From Marmoricola endophyticus (GTDB lineage Bacteria; Actinomycetota; Actinomycetes; Propionibacteriales; Nocardioidaceae), in NCBI RefSeq assembly GCF_014644415.1, contig NZ_BMKQ01000001.1:2233556-2297555 (forward strand): a DNA stretch of 64,000 nt, in the 5' to 3' direction. The notes beneath the pieces were generated by a model. That model did not search any database and had not been told where the DNA came from. It was given only the letters and a program-made list of their open reading frames with translations. How positions within the stretch are numbered: position 1 is the first letter of the stretch; each line of letters begins with the position of its first letter. Shown piece by piece: positions 8,786-16,014 of this stretch. Position numbers and translations under genes: made by a program.

Positions 8786-8822
8786 GGCCTCGACGCGCTC
8801 GCTAGCGCTCGCTGCTCGACCA
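8786..8822. repeat. 37-bp palindromic REP-like element at convergent gene ends
   Basis: This 37-bp imperfect palindrome (arms like CTCGACGCGCTCGCT and its complement) is 35/37 identical to the reverse complement of 31796-31832. It lies between the ends of the M1 peptidase and the HIT gene, and runs into the HIT coding region, supplying its last six codons and TAG stop. The fold and position suggest a bidirectional terminator or a REP/BIME-like dispersed element. Confidence 0.85.
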
Positions 8823-9239
8823 TCCGACGGCGGCGGCCAGTCTCGCCCCGGTGGCCCGGATCGCGTCCGCGTCGCCGCCCTGGTCGGGCAGCCACGGCGG
8901 GGTGAGGGTGTCCGAGGCGTACCGCGGGATCACGTGCAGGTGGAAGTGGAACACCGTCTGCCAGGCCGCAGCGCCGCAGCAGTTGAGCAGGTTGACGCCG
9001 TCCGCGCCCAGCTCGGCCTTGGCCACGCCGGCGATGCGCTGGGCCGCCAGGGTCACCGCGGTCAGGTCGTCCGGGCCGATCTCGAGCAGGTCGGTGCTGT
9101 GCCGCTTCGGCACCACCAGCAGGTGGCCGGTGGTGGCGGGGTTGATGTCCATGAAGGCGTACGTCGTCTCGTCCTCCGCGACGCGCGCACTGGGGACGTC
9201 GCCCGCCACGATCGCGCAGAACAGGCAGCTCTCACTCAT
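8802..9239 (-). CDS. HIT-family nucleotide hydrolase/transferase
   Basis: A 145-aa HIT protein with the catalytic triad motif HFHLH (H98, H100, H102) followed by V. The N-terminal CLFCAI pair of cysteines is typical of bacterial Hint-type purine-nucleotide phosphoramidases. The ATG at 9239 has TAGAGT at a 6-nt spacing, a likely leaderless promoter. Residues 140-145 (WSSSER) and the stop codon come from a dispersed 37-bp repeat, so the C-terminus looks acquired rather than conserved. It is divergent from the nitrilase-family gene, with 93 bp between the two starts. Confidence 0.95.
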   Translation of the reverse strand: MSESCLFCAIVAGDVPSARVAEDETTYAFMDINPATTGHLLVVPKRHSTDLLEIGPDDLTAVTLAAQRIAGVAKAELGADGVNLLNCCGAAAWQTVFHFHLHVIPRYASDTLTPPWLPDQGGDADAIRATGARLAAAVGWSSSER

Positions 9240-9332
9240 GGGCCGACTCTAGGGCGCGGTCGTGTGCGGCAGCGGCTGCTCCGGCGACCACTCCCGCGAC
9301 CATCGGGCACACGACCCGTGCACGATGGGGAC

Positions 9333-10118
9333 ATGCGTCTCGCACTCGCCCAGGTGACCACCGGCCCGGACCCGCGGGCCAACCTCGAGATCGTCCGGGA
9401 GCAGGCTGCCCGGGCCGCGGGGGAGGGCGCGGACCTGGTCGTCCTGCCCGAGGCGACGATGCGCTGCTTCGGCGGCGGTCGTCTCGACGAGGTCGCCGAG
9501 CCGGTGGACGGTCCGTGGGCCGACGCCGTCGCGGCCGCCGCGACCGAGCACGGCGTCACCGTCGTCGCCGGGATGTTCACGCCCAACGACGACGGGCGCG
9601 TGAGCAACACCCTGCTGGTCGCGTCCCCCGGCGGTGAGCGGACGTCGTACGACAAGGTGCACCTCTACGACGCCTTCGGCTTCAAGGAGTCCGACACGGT
9701 CGCACCGGGCTCGGAGCCCGTCACCGTCGAGATCGCGGGGACGACGGTCGGGCTGGCCGTCTGCTACGACGTCCGCTTCCCCGGCCTGTTCACCGCGCTG
9801 GCGCGCGAGGGGGCCGAGGTGGTGCTGCTGCCGGCGTCGTGGGGCGCCGGGCCGAGCAAGGTGGACCAGTGGCGGACCCTCGTCCGGGCCCGCGCGCTGG
9901 ACGCGACCGTCGTCGTGGCCGCGGCGGGGCAGGCGCCGCCACCCGGCGCGACCGGGAGCGCGCCCACGGGTGTCGGGCACTCGATGGTCGTCGGCCCGAC
10001 CGGCCAGGTGCTCGGCGAGCTCGGGGACGAGCCGGGCCTCCTCGTCGTCGACGTCGACGGCGACCAGGTCGCGAAGGCGCGAGCGGCCCTGCCGGTCCTC
10101 GCGAACGCGCGGTTCTGA
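9333..10118 (+). CDS. Carbon-nitrogen hydrolase (nitrilase superfamily; Nit-type amidase)
   Basis: A 261-aa protein with the complete Glu-Lys-Cys triad: E40 (VVLPEATMR), K108 (SYDKVHLYD) and C144 (GLAVCYDVRFPG). The CYDVRFP context resembles the Nit1/deaminated glutathione amidase branch, which repairs metabolites, but omega-amidase-like specificities cannot be excluded. Length is normal for the family. The ATG at 9333 follows CACGAT at 6 nt, a weak version of the -10 spacing used by many neighbours. It is transcribed away from the HIT gene and separated by about 100 bp from the ABC operon downstream. Confidence 0.9.
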   Translation: MRLALAQVTTGPDPRANLEIVREQAARAAGEGADLVVLPEATMRCFGGGRLDEVAEPVDGPWADAVAAAATEHGVTVVAGMFTPNDDGRVSNTLLVASPGGERTSYDKVHLYDAFGFKESDTVAPGSEPVTVEIAGTTVGLAVCYDVRFPGLFTALAREGAEVVLLPASWGAGPSKVDQWRTLVRARALDATVVVAAAGQAPPPGATGSAPTGVGHSMVVGPTGQVLGELGDEPGLLVVDVDGDQVAKARAALPVLANARF

Positions 10119-10217
10119 GCGCTGATCGTGACCGCACCGTGATTCCACGATCGATGCGAGAGGAGTAGAACCAAAGCCGGTGCTGGTCCGGCACCCTCGG
10201 GACCGATCGGAGCGGGG

Positions 10218-13200
10218 ATGTGGAAGCGGCTGCGCTACCGCCGTGCGCAGGCCCTCGTACTCCTCGCGCTGGCGGCGCTGGTCACAACCTGCGCCGTCTT
10301 CGCGCCGCTGTTCACGCGCGCGACCCAGCAGGCGCTGGTCCGGACCGACCTCGCGTCGCGGCCGGTGGAGACGAGTGGCCTGCAGATGCGCAGCGACCGG
10401 CTGCGCTCCGACGGCGACCTGATCGCCTCCGCGTCGCCGATCCCGGCGCCGCTGCGGCGCCAGCTCGGGCGACCGATCCGCAGCGACTCGGCCGACGCGC
10501 CCGTGCTGCCCGAGACCCTCACCTCGCCCGACGGCACGATCGAGTGGCGTGACGGCTTCTGTGCGCACCTCGTGGTGCGCGGACGCTGCCCGCGGGCGAT
10601 CGGCGAGGTCCTCGTCTCGGAGGGCGACGTCCGCCACTACGGGTACGCCGTGGGCCAGCGCATCGTCATCGGCGCGGACTCGGCGCAGGCGAGCGAAGGG
10701 GGGCTGCGCCCGGAGCTGCCGCTCAGGGTCGTGGGCGTCTACCGGCAGAAGCCGTCGGCGTACTGGTTCGGCCGGCAGGTCGCGGTCTCCTCGGGAGCCG
10801 AGGGAGGAGGGCCGATCGCGTCCTTCTCCCACGACGTGTGGTTCACGACCCAGCAGACGCTGCACGACTCCACGACGCCGGTGCTGCTCTCCGAGCAGTC
10901 GACCGACGACTACCTGCTGCGACGCTCGGCCACCGGCGTCGACGAGCTCCTGGCCGCGACCGCGACGCTGCCGACCCTGCAGCGCCGTGCCGACCAGGCC
11001 GGGATCAAGGTCGAGACGGGGCTGGGCGACGTCCGGGGCGACGTGCTCCACCAGCGGGACCAGTCGCGGGTCACGGTTCCGCTGCTGGTCGGTCAGCTGG
11101 CGCTGCTCGTCGTCGTGGTGCTGTGGTTCGTGCTCGGCGTCGCCACCGGGCAGCGGCGTCAGGAGGTGGCGGTGGCGCTGCTGCGCGGCAGTGGTCGGAA
11201 GGGAGCGCGGTGGCTGCTGGCCGAGGAGCTGCTCCCGCCGGTGCTGGCCGGTGTGCCGGCCGGGCTGGGCCTCGCGCTGCTTCTCGACGTCGCGACGGTG
11301 CACCTCCTTCCCGGCGGTGCCCCGGTCGAGCTGACCGCGAGCGCCGTCGCGACGGCACCCGGGTGCGTGCTCGTGCTCGGTGCCCTCACCTGGCTCCCCG
11401 TCGGCCTGGTGACCAGGGAAGGCATCGACTCCCTCCTCAGATCGGTGCCGGCGCGGGGCGGTTGGCGGCCGGGGCCGGGCGAGATCGTGCTCGCGTCGGT
11501 GGCCGGTGCGCTCAGCCTCGCCTTCGCGTCCGGTGCGCTCTCGGGACCGTTCGCCCTCGTCGCGCCCGCGCTCCTGGCCCTCCTCGTCGGCCTGGTGCTG
11601 GCCACGGTGGTGCTCCCGGTGGCGGCGTGGCTGGGACGCCGGCTGCTGCTGCGCGGACGGGCGCGGCTGGCGATCTCGGTGCTCACGGGGGCACGTGGAC
11701 GGACCACGCGACGCACCGTCGTGCTGGTCACCGTGGGCGTGGCCCTCGTGGTCTTCAGCGCGGACGCCCTGGCGGTGGGTGCGCGCAACCGGGAGTCCGC
11801 CGCCGAGCAGCAGGTCGGTGCTCCGATGGTCGCGGAGGTGCGCGGTACCGACCTCGCGGCCGTGCGTCGCGCGCTCGCGCGGGTCGACCCCGGGGGACGC
11901 CGGGCGACCCCGGTCGTACGGACCCGTCCGGCCGGGTCGGACGGGGCGGAGGCGCTTGCCGTCGTGCCCGACGAGTTTCGGCGGGTCGCGCTCTTCCCGG
12001 GCCAGGACGCGAGCACGATCCCCTGGCCGAGGCTCGCCGCGCCCGACGTGCCGCCCGTGGTGCTGCGGGGGACGACCCTCACCGGACGACTGGACGCCCT
12101 GTCGCTGCGTGTGGACGTGCCGGGCGGCGGCTACACCCCCGTGTCGGTGACGCTGCAGGTGCTGAGCGCCGACAACGAGCTCCTCCCCGTCCCCCTCGGG
12201 AAGCTGCGCAAGGACTCTGCCGGGTTCCGCTTCTCCCGGCAGGTCAGCTGCGCGACCGGTTGCCGCCTGGTCGCCGTGGACGTGACGACCGGCGTCCCCG
12301 CCTCGATCGTCGGGGACCTGCGCCTGAGCGACGTCGCCGCGAACGGGACACCGGTGGCGCTGCGGGGGTCGTCCTGGACCTCCCAGGTCAGTGCCAGCAC
12401 CGGCTCGGTCCGGTCCTCGGGGAGCAGCTCCTCGCTGACCCTGTCGCTGAGGACCACGAGCTCTCGGACGGTCTCCTCGCAGCAGCAGTGGCTGCCCCAG
12501 CGGGTGCCGGCCCTGGTCACCGGGTCGCTGCCTCCGGGCGCGCGGAAGGGGCGGTTCACGACGACCGGCATCGACTCGCAGGCCCAGCCGGCGGTGGAGG
12601 TCGGGCGGCTCCCGCGGATCCCCTCCTCCGGGGCGAGCGCCGCGCTGGTCAACCTCGACGTGCTCGAGCGCGGACGTGCGGTGGACCCGAACAGCGGGCT
12701 CTCCATCTGGTTCGGCTCCGTCGACCCGGCGTTGCTCCGTGCCGTGCGAACCGCGCTCGCGGACGAGGGCGTCGCGCTCGCCGGCGTCGCGACGCTGTCG
12801 GGCACGACGCGACGCTTCGACTCCACCATCCCCGCCTGGGCGCTGGAGCTCGGCGCCGCAGTCGGGGGCGCTGCGCTGCTGGCCGTGCTCCTCGCCCTGC
12901 TGGTGATCGCGGTCGCCGGGTGGCGCCAGCGGTCCCGCGACCTCGCGGCCCTGCGGATGACCGGCCTGCGGCCCTCCGACGTACGACGGGTCGCAGCCGC
13001 GGCGGACGTCCTCGTCGTCCTCCTCGCGGCGATCGCCGGGGGTGTGTCCGGACTGCTGGGGGCGGTGCTCGCGCTGCCCTCGGTCCCGCTGCTCGCCCGG
13101 CGACCCGAGGTGTCCACCCTGGACCTGTCGACGGCCTGGGTCGTGGTGCTGGCGAGCCTGGCGACGGCCGCGCTGGTCGCCGCGGTGGTCGTCGGTGCGG

Positions 13201-13256
13201 CCGGCCGGGCGATCGCGGCGAGGTCCCACCTCGACCGGCTCAGGGAGGTCCTGTGA
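10218..13256 (+). CDS. FtsX-like ABC transporter permease
   Basis: A 1012-aa protein with a hydrophobic N-terminal segment (about 13-33), a first set of membrane segments around 287-310, 335-400 and 420-475, a large extracytoplasmic region (about 510-870), and a final FtsX block (about 875-903, 935-965, 972-996). This is the MacB/LolCE-like large FtsX layout, used by transporters that act on lipoproteins, peptides or envelope signals rather than by classical importers. The ATG at 10218 has GGAGCGGGG just upstream. It is first in a five-gene run with 4-nt overlaps and is served by two different ATPases downstream. The substrate is unknown. Confidence 0.9.
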   Translation: MWKRLRYRRAQALVLLALAALVTTCAVFAPLFTRATQQALVRTDLASRPVETSGLQMRSDRLRSDGDLIASASPIPAPLRRQLGRPIRSDSADAPVLPETLTSPDGTIEWRDGFCAHLVVRGRCPRAIGEVLVSEGDVRHYGYAVGQRIVIGADSAQASEGGLRPELPLRVVGVYRQKPSAYWFGRQVAVSSGAEGGGPIASFSHDVWFTTQQTLHDSTTPVLLSEQSTDDYLLRRSATGVDELLAATATLPTLQRRADQAGIKVETGLGDVRGDVLHQRDQSRVTVPLLVGQLALLVVVVLWFVLGVATGQRRQEVAVALLRGSGRKGARWLLAEELLPPVLAGVPAGLGLALLLDVATVHLLPGGAPVELTASAVATAPGCVLVLGALTWLPVGLVTREGIDSLLRSVPARGGWRPGPGEIVLASVAGALSLAFASGALSGPFALVAPALLALLVGLVLATVVLPVAAWLGRRLLLRGRARLAISVLTGARGRTTRRTVVLVTVGVALVVFSADALAVGARNRESAAEQQVGAPMVAEVRGTDLAAVRRALARVDPGGRRATPVVRTRPAGSDGAEALAVVPDEFRRVALFPGQDASTIPWPRLAAPDVPPVVLRGTTLTGRLDALSLRVDVPGGGYTPVSVTLQVLSADNELLPVPLGKLRKDSAGFRFSRQVSCATGCRLVAVDVTTGVPASIVGDLRLSDVAANGTPVALRGSSWTSQVSASTGSVRSSGSSSSLTLSLRTTSSRTVSSQQQWLPQRVPALVTGSLPPGARKGRFTTTGIDSQAQPAVEVGRLPRIPSSGASAALVNLDVLERGRAVDPNSGLSIWFGSVDPALLRAVRTALADEGVALAGVATLSGTTRRFDSTIPAWALELGAAVGGAALLAVLLALLVIAVAGWRQRSRDLAALRMTGLRPSDVRRVAAAADVLVVLLAAIAGGVSGLLGAVLALPSVPLLARRPEVSTLDLSTAWVVVLASLATAALVAAVVVGAAGRAIAARSHLDRLREVL

Positions 13257-14092
13257 GCGCCGGGCTCCCGATCCTCACCAGCCGGCTGGTGCACATCTAC
13301 CGCTCCGAGGGCAGCGACGTCGCTGCGCTCTCGGGGGTGGACCTGCGGGTGCGCGCGGGCGAGCAGATCGGTCTCCTGGGTCCCTCGGGCGCGGGGAAGT
13401 CGACTCTGCTGAGCCTCCTGGGCGGTCTCTTCCGGCCGAGCGCCGGAACGATCCAGGTCGGTGACGTCGAGCTGTCGGCCGCGACGACCCGCGAGCTCGA
13501 GGACCTTCGCGCCGGGACGATCGCGCTGGTGCTGCAGGGCGCCTGGCGCAACCTCCTGCCGTACCTCACGCCGCGGGAGAACGTCGGCTTCGCCCAGTAC
13601 GCTGCGCGGCGCCTGGGCCGCGAGGTGCCGGAGGTCGACGACGTGCTCAGCACCGTCGGCCTGGCCGGTGCGGGCGAGGCCGCGCTGACCGCGCTGACCC
13701 CGGGCCAGCTGCAGCTGTGCGCCGTCGCGGTGGCGGTCGCCGCGGCGCCCGGGGTCCTGCTGGCCGACGAGCCGACCAGCCAGCTCGACCACGTCGCACG
13801 GGACCGGGTGATGGCGGCGCTGGCGGAGGTCAACCGCTCGCTGGGCGCCACGGTCGTCGTCGTCACCCACGACCCCGACGTCGCGGCGTCGCTGCCGCGG
13901 ACGGTGACGATCCGCGACGGGCGCGTCGGTGGCGAGGGCCGCAGCGGGGAGGAGTACTCCGTGGTCACCGCCGACGGTTTCCTCCCGCTGCCCACGCACG
14001 CCCGGGAGGCGCTGGTGCCCGGCACCCTGGTCCGCGTCGAGCAGTCGGGTGACCGGTTCGTGCTCGACCCGGCGCCGGAGGAGGAGCGGTGA
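13253..14092 (+). CDS. ABC transporter ATP-binding protein (degenerate signature)
   Basis: A 279-aa ATPase with Walker A GPSGAGKST and Walker B GVLLADEPTSQLD followed by an H-loop (VVVTHDPDVAASL). The ABC signature, normally LSGGQ, reads LTPGQLQLC, so one of the two ATP sites may be hydrolytically weak in a heterodimer. A C-terminal extension of about 50 residues follows the H-loop and is unlike the short second ATPase. The GTG at 13253 overlaps the permease stop (GTGA). Together with the next gene it probably makes an asymmetric ATPase pair for the FtsX-type permease. Confidence 0.93.
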   Translation: MSAGLPILTSRLVHIYRSEGSDVAALSGVDLRVRAGEQIGLLGPSGAGKSTLLSLLGGLFRPSAGTIQVGDVELSAATTRELEDLRAGTIALVLQGAWRNLLPYLTPRENVGFAQYAARRLGREVPEVDDVLSTVGLAGAGEAALTALTPGQLQLCAVAVAVAAAPGVLLADEPTSQLDHVARDRVMAALAEVNRSLGATVVVVTHDPDVAASLPRTVTIRDGRVGGEGRSGEEYSVVTADGFLPLPTHAREALVPGTLVRVEQSGDRFVLDPAPEEER

Positions 14093-14778
14093 GCGTGCTG
14101 CGCGCCGACGGCCTCACGGTGGCCTACGAGCACTTCACGCTGTCCCCTGTCGACCTCGCTCTGGACGCGGGGACGTTCCTGGCCGTCACCGGGCCCTCGG
14201 GTGCGGGCAAGACCACCCTGCTGTGGGCGCTGGCCGGGGCCGTACCGCTGAGCGACGGGTACGTCAGCGTGGACGGGCGGACCCTGGCCGACCGGTCCGC
14301 GGCCGCTCGCGCGGGCGTGGTCGTCGTACCGCAGGGGAATGCGCTGGTCACGTCGCTGACCGCTCACGAGAACGTTCTCGTACCGGTGCTGAGTGCGGCG
14401 GTGCCCCCGCCCGAGGCCGCGGACCGGACGATCGCCGCTCTGGAGAGAGTGGGTCTCGAGGACGTCGGGCGGCAGCTGCCCGAGGAGCTCTCCGGTGGCC
14501 AGCAGCAGCGGGTCGCCGTCGCCCGCGTCCTGGCGGCCCGAGGGGCCGTCGTGCTCGCCGACGAGCCGACCAGCGACCTCGACGCCGGCAACCGTGAGCA
14601 GGTCATCGCCGCCCTGCGGGCGGAGGCCGACCGCGGGGCGGTGGTGGTGATGGCCACGCACGACCCGGTCGCGGCCGAGCGGACCGACGGCGAGCTCGCC
14701 CTGCACGAGGGTCGCTCCCGCTGGGAGCGCGCGCTGGGCCCGCCCCCCTCGGGCGGTGGGGCACACTGGGAGCCATGA
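14089..14778 (+). CDS. ABC transporter ATP-binding protein (canonical)
   Basis: A 229-aa ATPase of LolD/MacB-like size with Walker A GPSGAGKTT, intact signature LSGGQQQRVAVAR, Walker B VVLADEPTSDLD and the H-loop MATHD. The GTG at 14089 overlaps the preceding stop by 4 nt (GTGA), and its own stop overlaps the next ATG (ATGA). All catalytic motifs are intact, unlike its upstream partner. It likely provides the active site of an asymmetric ATPase heterodimer, or it works alone with the permease at 10218. Confidence 0.95.
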   Translation: MSVLRADGLTVAYEHFTLSPVDLALDAGTFLAVTGPSGAGKTTLLWALAGAVPLSDGYVSVDGRTLADRSAAARAGVVVVPQGNALVTSLTAHENVLVPVLSAAVPPPEAADRTIAALERVGLEDVGRQLPEELSGGQQQRVAVARVLAARGAVVLADEPTSDLDAGNREQVIAALRAEADRGAVVVMATHDPVAAERTDGELALHEGRSRWERALGPPPSGGGAHWEP

Positions 14779-15284
14779 GCAACCCGATGGCCGCGGCGGC
14801 CTCGCTGAACCCGCTGAAGCTGGAGTTCCCCCAGTCCCTGGCGACGTACGACGACTACGCGCAGGCGCAGAAGTCGGTCGACTTCCTCTCCGACGAGAAG
14901 TTCCCGGTCGAGCAGCTGATGATCGTCGGCACCGACCTCAAGCGGGTGGAGCGGATCACCGGTCGGCTGACCCAGGGCCGGGTCGCCGCGGGCGGCGCCG
15001 TCTCCGGGCTGTGGTTCGGTGTGCTGATCGGGCTGCTGTTCAGCCTGTTCACCGACGGCGGCAACGCGTTGGTGCAGATCGTCGGCACGGCCCTCCTGGG
15101 CGCGCTGTTCGGGGTCATCTGGGCGCTCGTCGGCTACGCCCTGACACGCGGGCAGCGGGACTTCTCCTCCGTCACCCAGGTCGTGGCCACGAAGTACGAG
15201 GTGCTCGTCGAGCACCGGTCCGCCGACCAGGCCCGCGAGATCCTCGGCCGGCTGCCGGGGGCGCTGCCGAACCCGTTCGCCTGA
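14775..15284 (+). CDS. General stress protein 17M-like (YflT domain) membrane protein
   Basis: A 169-aa protein. Its N-terminal half (about 22-85) matches the general stress 17M/YflT pattern (QSLATYDDYAQAQKSVDFL, then QLMIVGTDLKRVERITGRL). Two glycine-rich hydrophobic segments around 76-98 and 102-126 could insert in the membrane, and a second alpha/beta piece closes the protein. This YflT-plus-hydrophobic form is common in actinobacteria, but its function is not established. The ATG overlaps the upstream ABC stop (ATGA), and its TGA overlaps the CTG start of the DUF429 gene. This placement ties it to the ABC transporter operon. Confidence 0.88.
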   Translation: MSNPMAAAASLNPLKLEFPQSLATYDDYAQAQKSVDFLSDEKFPVEQLMIVGTDLKRVERITGRLTQGRVAAGGAVSGLWFGVLIGLLFSLFTDGGNALVQIVGTALLGALFGVIWALVGYALTRGQRDFSSVTQVVATKYEVLVEHRSADQAREILGRLPGALPNPFA

Positions 15285-16006
15285 GCGCGTCGTACGTCGG
15301 CGTCGACCTCGCCTGGAGCACCCGCAACCGGACGGGGGTGGCGCTGGTCGACGAGGACGGGGCGCTCGTACGCTCCGGCGTCGTCCGTAGCGACGCGGAG
15401 CTGGACGCCTGGTTGGCCGGTCTCGCGCCGGCGGTGATCGGCATCGATGCGCCGATCGTGGTGCCGAACGCGTCGGGGATGCGTGAGGCGGAGCGTCAGG
15501 TCGGCCGTACGTGGGGGCGCTTCGGCGCGAGCGCGTACCCCTCCCACCGCGGCTTCGCCCACTTCGACCCACCGCGTGCCGAGGTGCTGTGCGCGCGGCA
15601 GGGCTGGGCGCCCGACCCGGGGCTGACCGGGTCGCCGGCAGCGCCGGTGGCGCTGGAGGTCTACCCCCATCCTGCGATCGTGGCGCTCCTCGACCTGGAC
15701 CGGGTGCTGGCGTACAAGGCGAAGAAGGGGCGCAGCGTGGCCGACCGGCAGGCGGCCTTCCGCGTCCTGCTGGACGGTCTGACCCGGGTGGCGCCGCTGC
15801 GCCTCGGCGAGCACCCGCGCTGGGCCGAGATCCGTACGGCCGTCGCGGACGCCCGTCGCCAGGTCGACCTCGAGCGCGTCGAGGACGAGGTCGACGGCAT
15901 CGTCTGCGCCCACCTCGCGTGGCGCTGGCACCACGACCGCGACTGGCTCACGGTGTACGGCGACGCGTCTGCGGGGTACGTCGTCGTCCCCGCGCGGACG
16001 CCGTAG
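15281..16006 (+). CDS. DUF429-family protein (predicted nuclease-like), apparent CTG start
   Basis: A 241-aa reading. DUF429 proteins begin almost directly with an RNase H-like strand, here YVGVDLAWSTRN, followed by IGIDAPIVVPN, a conserved EVYPHPAIVAL segment and a C-terminal VEDEVDGIVCAHLAW acidic patch. No ATG, GTG or TTG lies within about 40 codons upstream in frame, and the next GTG downstream would remove the first strand. The CTG at 15281 overlaps the previous stop (CTGA), like the other overlaps in this operon, so it is probably the start. The fold is known only by family prediction, and the activity has not been demonstrated as far as I know. Confidence 0.85.
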   Translation: MSASYVGVDLAWSTRNRTGVALVDEDGALVRSGVVRSDAELDAWLAGLAPAVIGIDAPIVVPNASGMREAERQVGRTWGRFGASAYPSHRGFAHFDPPRAEVLCARQGWAPDPGLTGSPAAPVALEVYPHPAIVALLDLDRVLAYKAKKGRSVADRQAAFRVLLDGLTRVAPLRLGEHPRWAEIRTAVADARRQVDLERVEDEVDGIVCAHLAWRWHHDRDWLTVYGDASAGYVVVPARTP

Positions 16007-16014
16007 GGCACCGC

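Noticed and set aside
9249-13229. Very long open frame on the minus strand (over 1300 codons) opposite the nitrilase and ABC permease genes
   Set aside because: Its protein is low-complexity Arg/Gly/His/Pro-rich without any domain. It arises because high-GC genes leave the antisense frame free of stops. The plus-strand genes have clear motifs.
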